Source: Hirundichthys speculiger | Taxonomy: Eukaryota; Chordata; Actinopteri; Beloniformes; Exocoetidae | Assembly (NCBI GenBank): GCA_018398805.1 | Contig: JAGFBZ010001895.1 | Span: forward strand, 3,121,001-3,185,000 | Reading direction: 5' to 3' | DNA length: 64,000 nucleotides | Part shown: positions 60,420 through 64,000 of the stretch, one piece after another | Layout: each line of letters opens with the position of its first letter | Numbering within the stretch: position 1 is the stretch's first letter | Made by a program: the position numbers and the translations under genes | Notes under the pieces: generated by a model | The model's database searches: none | What the model saw: the letters and a program-made list of their open reading frames with translations, nothing else | What the model was told of the DNA's origin: nothing

Positions 60420-61187
60420 AAAATAAGAGCAAGCCTCAGACTCATTGTTGCCAGATGTTGAAAATGAAATGATCGTACAGAGACCCCAAAATTATCGTAT
60501 TTTAGCCCAAACTATTGTACACTAAATCCAACCATGACGCAGCTGAGATTGCATGCGCTTTGGCTGTGTTTGGTCTTTATTGGAATCAGCGTTGCCAGGT
60601 GGGAAATGTAGGATTAAATTATCATATTTTGAGAGAAATTATGGTACATCTGTCATAACCAAAATAACAAGCCCAATGATGCGCTATAGTCAAATTTAAT
60701 CACGCTAGTGTTAAATAGCGGGCGCAGCTGACCATTCAGCCTATGATGCTCGTTGTTCTGAGACAAACGTTCGTATCTCATGCTCAGAAGAGCACGGTTG
60801 GCTGGAAACATGTCATATGGGAACAGATGCCTTCAGGGTTCTACTATCTACTATTCAGCTCTCTGAGTACCACCATGATGACCAATTTTAAAATATAGCC
60901 ATATATGCCTTCTCAATTAACTTTTAACACACAGGAGAGATGTTTATTCCTTATTGTGGTTATTTATTGTTACATGTATTTCATTTGAAACGTTGTATTT
61001 ATATTGCATTGTCATGCATTGACAAGTCATGACGTTCCCCCGCGTACCACTAGGGAGCGCTCGCGTACCACTAGTGTTACGCACCACTGCCCCAGATAGT
61101 TTTCTCTGTAGCCCTCACTGTCGGTTGCAGTCTGTACCCAGTACCGCGGGAAGTAGGGGTGCTGGGGGGGCTGCAGCCCCAGCACCT

Positions 61188-61218
<31 letters not shown>

Positions 61219-61335
61219 TAATATATATATATATTATATATGAAAAACATAACAACATGAATGAAAACAAGGGAGAAAAATGTGGTAGGAAAAAAAATAA
61301 ATGTTTAAAATTTACTCTAAATTCTAGTGGTCTGG
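60420..61335. other. No gene seen; repeat scraps
   Basis: The phrase GCGTACCACTAG occurs twice at 61040-61075. A GGGGTGCTGGGGGGGCTGCAGCCCC palindrome-like end (61157-61186, in part) is followed by A and AT runs (61187-61245). These look like transposon tips. No intact element. Confidence 0.45.
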
Positions 61336-61399
61336 TTTAATGTTTCCTACAGTATTATTCAGTGGCGGGTCATGTATTTGGTACCTGGGCCAGTGCGGT

Positions 61400-61830
61400 T
61401 TAACTACTTAATCCACCATGACTTTATAATCATACAAGCCACCAATAAATTAAATAAATATATATAATATAAATATATATATAATAAATATTTCCGATAT
61501 GTCTGAAACTGCTGGTGGTCGAGGAGGGACTGGATCATTAATTGTTCCTGATCTATAAATCGGTTCCTTATCTGGCAGATAAGGTTTTCCAAAACACTGT
61601 TGTGGAGTTCCTTGAATTGTGCGCGTATCCCTTCGTGCGCTGGCCCTCTCCTTGCACTCGGAGCACCCGAGATGCACAATCTCGGGTGCAATCTCTGTGC
61701 AATAGTGTCAAAAAACTCTTTCACCCCTGACAGGCAGAACTGCTCATCCAATGATTTGTTCTGCAGTATTTTAAAAACATCAGCTGCGCCCATGACACTG
61801 TTGTCATGAAAATGCAACAGTGTAAATCAC
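61400..61830 (-). pseudogene. hAT-family transposase fragment
   Basis: A 110-codon minus-strand frame from 61817 reads MHFHDNSVMGAADVFKILQN, FFDTIAQRL, SGAPSARRGPAHEGIRAQF and LENLICQIRNRFID. The E/K-LH-S-L-N-L-x2-RN/QRF pattern is that of the C-terminal half of hAT transposases (zinc finger MYM-type 1-like proteins). It then runs into AT-rich sequence. A fragment only, with no catalytic residues visible. Confidence 0.6.
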
Positions 61831-61834
61831 ATTT

Positions 61835-63465
61835 AAACACCACGAAAATGTTGTAATTGTCCTAACAAAAAAAAAAAAAAATGAAGCACTGTATGAATGT
61901 ATCAAACAAGGTGCAACTAAACAACAATAACAAAAAAACAGATGAAGAAAAAACATTTAAATGTCTGGTCCTGCTTTTATTTAGGAAAAAATATTGCAGT
62001 GTTAAACACATTACATACCTTGTAAATCATTTATAAAAAAAATAATAATACAACAACACTGTTTTAGGCTAGTGTCCTTACCCTAGGTATACAAAATTGG
62101 TGTAATAACATGGCACTTACATATTTTAACTAATTCATATCATAACTACTGTAAATATAGTCCTCTAAATAAGTGAGATTATTTCATGCTCCTCATCTTT
62201 CTCATGCATCAGTCTGTATTATTTCACACAAAACTTTAATCAGTCATTTTTTCATAGCTGCGAAAACCAGATATTAACACAAAGTCACATATAGACACAA
62301 TCCTATTCCTGTTTATTAGCTCAATAAACTGGAGGAAATAAAAAAAACATACAAGATATTTAAAAAAATACAATTACAATATATCATATGGAACCATATT
62401 ATATTATATTTTATTATATATACACAACATACTGTGCTCCAAATCCCTGTATTGACCTGTATAGTATCTCTCTAAATGGATCACTGGCAATACAAGCAGA
62501 TAAAATACTGTAGACCGACAGAAGAGGGATGTTCATCTGTGATCTGTGTCTACATGTACTTTTACATTCAGTTCCCAGTTCTATTTTACACAATAAATTC
62601 ATTCATTAATACTGTCTACAACATTCATGGTAAAATCTGAATCAGTTGAAAAGTAGTGTTGAATGAAAAATTGATTGCTCACAGGAGACACAAATTCAGC
62701 AGTTGTTTGGGCTGAAGGAATCCACCAATCACAGAACGTCCTTGTACTTAATTCCCATTAGACAAGGTTAGACTAGGGTTAACACTCTGCTCCTTGCTGT
62801 ACCTTGTTCATTCTCACTTCTCTTCACATTTGAAATTAAATATCTCTTCTTTGTAATGTTGGCCCTGAGGCATTTACAAACCAGTCCTCCTGACCTGTTA
62901 CAGAACAATAGCTTACTCTTCATATCCAGGTAGATGCACTGTATTGTATAATTTTGTTCTATTTATGTTAGTTGAGTACTTCATCAGCTGTTGAATTTAA
63001 GTTGATAGACACTGAAGACTGCATGATGGGAAAAGATAGAAGAGAGAGATAAGTGTCAGTATATTGACAAGATCAGAGCACAAACAGATAAACACCATGC
63101 ATATGACTGGTAACAAACTACACTCAAAAAACTAACTTTTTGGTGCTGCACAAATACTAGATTAATTGGGATATATTCTACAGTGTAAAAATTAGTTTCA
63201 CTGAGTACTAGAATTTCTTAAATAAAAATGTACATGTTTATACATTTTAATCATACAATAAATTAACTCAGTGGGAAAAGTAAAGTTTACAACACAATTT
63301 CTCATACTGTTTACATGGTTTACAATGAATGAACATACACTGAAAAATGCTGAGTCAGTTTTAATTCATCTAAGCATGACCTGTGCAATTCGCAATTCAG
63401 AGTAGCAGCAGAGGAGACGTTGACTGAAAGGAGAGGTACTTCATGGCTGAGGTTATTGCTTCTCA
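61835..63465. other. No gene seen
   Basis: AT-rich DNA with A runs. No exon, RNA gene or transposon terminus was recognised. Confidence 0.45.
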
Positions 63466-63469
63466 AAAT

Positions 63470-63640
63470 TTAGAGATACTTTATTGATCCCAATGGAAAT
63501 TCAAGTATCCAGTAGTGCATATATTGTGAATATGTATATTTAATTGTAAATGTGTGAAAATATATAGGTCTGTGCATGTGTGAGAGAGAGACAGAGTCGT
63601 TTGCTAGGTGCAATATGCACTTTTTATCACAACTCTGCGT
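63470..63640 (-). repeat. LINE 3' tail
   Basis: AGATACTTTATTGATCCCAA followed by TGGAAATTCAAG is the inverted 3' terminus of the L2-like family also seen at 6945-7005. The sequence to about 63640 (GGTGCAATATGCACTTTTTA) probably belongs to the same insertion. Confidence 0.6.
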
Positions 63641-64000
63641 TCACTTTCTAATAGTCTAAGATACTCATTGCGATTAGGAAAACTGACATTGGCAAATTAA
63701 AAATAACAAATAAAAATAAATAACAAAAGGTAGTTTGTGTGACATATGGGCATAAGAATAGTGATATTTGTGACACACAGACGGATAAGATCATCTATAT
63801 AAGTTGTATAACTCTGCCGAAAAATGGTAGATATAATGCTATTAATAAAAAATCAAGGTACGGTAAATACAAGTGCCAGTTGGCTTGTTCGCAGTATTTA
63901 GATCTTCAATATACTTTCCCGAAGCAAATGCGGCTTGTCATCAGTCAGATGTCTCTAAAATGTGCACTATATGATTGTTTGATGAAACTGAACCAGTTTC

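Noticed and set aside
61404..61817. Host gene on the minus strand (137 codons)
   Set aside because: Motifs match the C-terminal half of hAT transposases, and the frame dissolves into AT-rich sequence; treated as a transposon relic.

Overview
The window is vertebrate nuclear DNA, almost certainly from a teleost fish. Four spliced genes with GT-AG introns sit in AT-rich sequence crowded with fish-type repeats: L2-like and other non-LTR LINE remnants, Tc1/mariner and hAT elements, a BEL/Pao remnant, and long AT and GATA microsatellites. No bacterial, plasmid or phage feature is present.

Layout. (1) 689-2345, + strand: a complete four-exon ferritin gene (middle/H-type, 176 aa) with a TATA box and a canonical iron-responsive element close to the predicted cap site. 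(2) 2.35-20.1 kb: repeat-rich intergenic or 5'-intron DNA. It holds a roughly 3.4 kb decayed LINE on the minus strand with a palindromic duplication inside it, several MITEs, a BEL/Pao gag-protease remnant and a Sleeping-Beauty-like Tc1 remnant. (3) 20.17-23.9 kb, + strand: a synaptotagmin of the 1/2/5/8 group, best placed as syt5-like. It has one clear and one probable reading-frame discrepancy. (4) 29.7-36.45 kb, minus strand: a complete 14-coding-exon slow skeletal troponin T gene (tnnt1, 276 aa). (5) 47.98-60.04 kb, minus strand: a complete 10-coding-exon PIH1D1 gene (283 aa). Its first coding intron carries a hAT element that has itself been hit by a second hAT-type MITE, both with perfect 8-bp target duplications. 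(6) 60-64 kb: repeat fragments including a hAT transposase remnant, with no supported gene.

The four genes do not form a pathway: iron storage, calcium-triggered exocytosis, slow-muscle thin filament, and R2TP/HSP90 co-chaperone. What links them is conserved synteny. The human counterparts SYT5 and TNNT1 are neighbours on 19q13.4, and PIH1D1 and FTL lie on 19q13.3. I found no undescribed multi-gene system. The most useful observations are the synaptotagmin frame breaks, the FTL-like location of a hybrid-type ferritin, a weak splice donor in pih1d1, and several unusually well-preserved or nested transposon structures.
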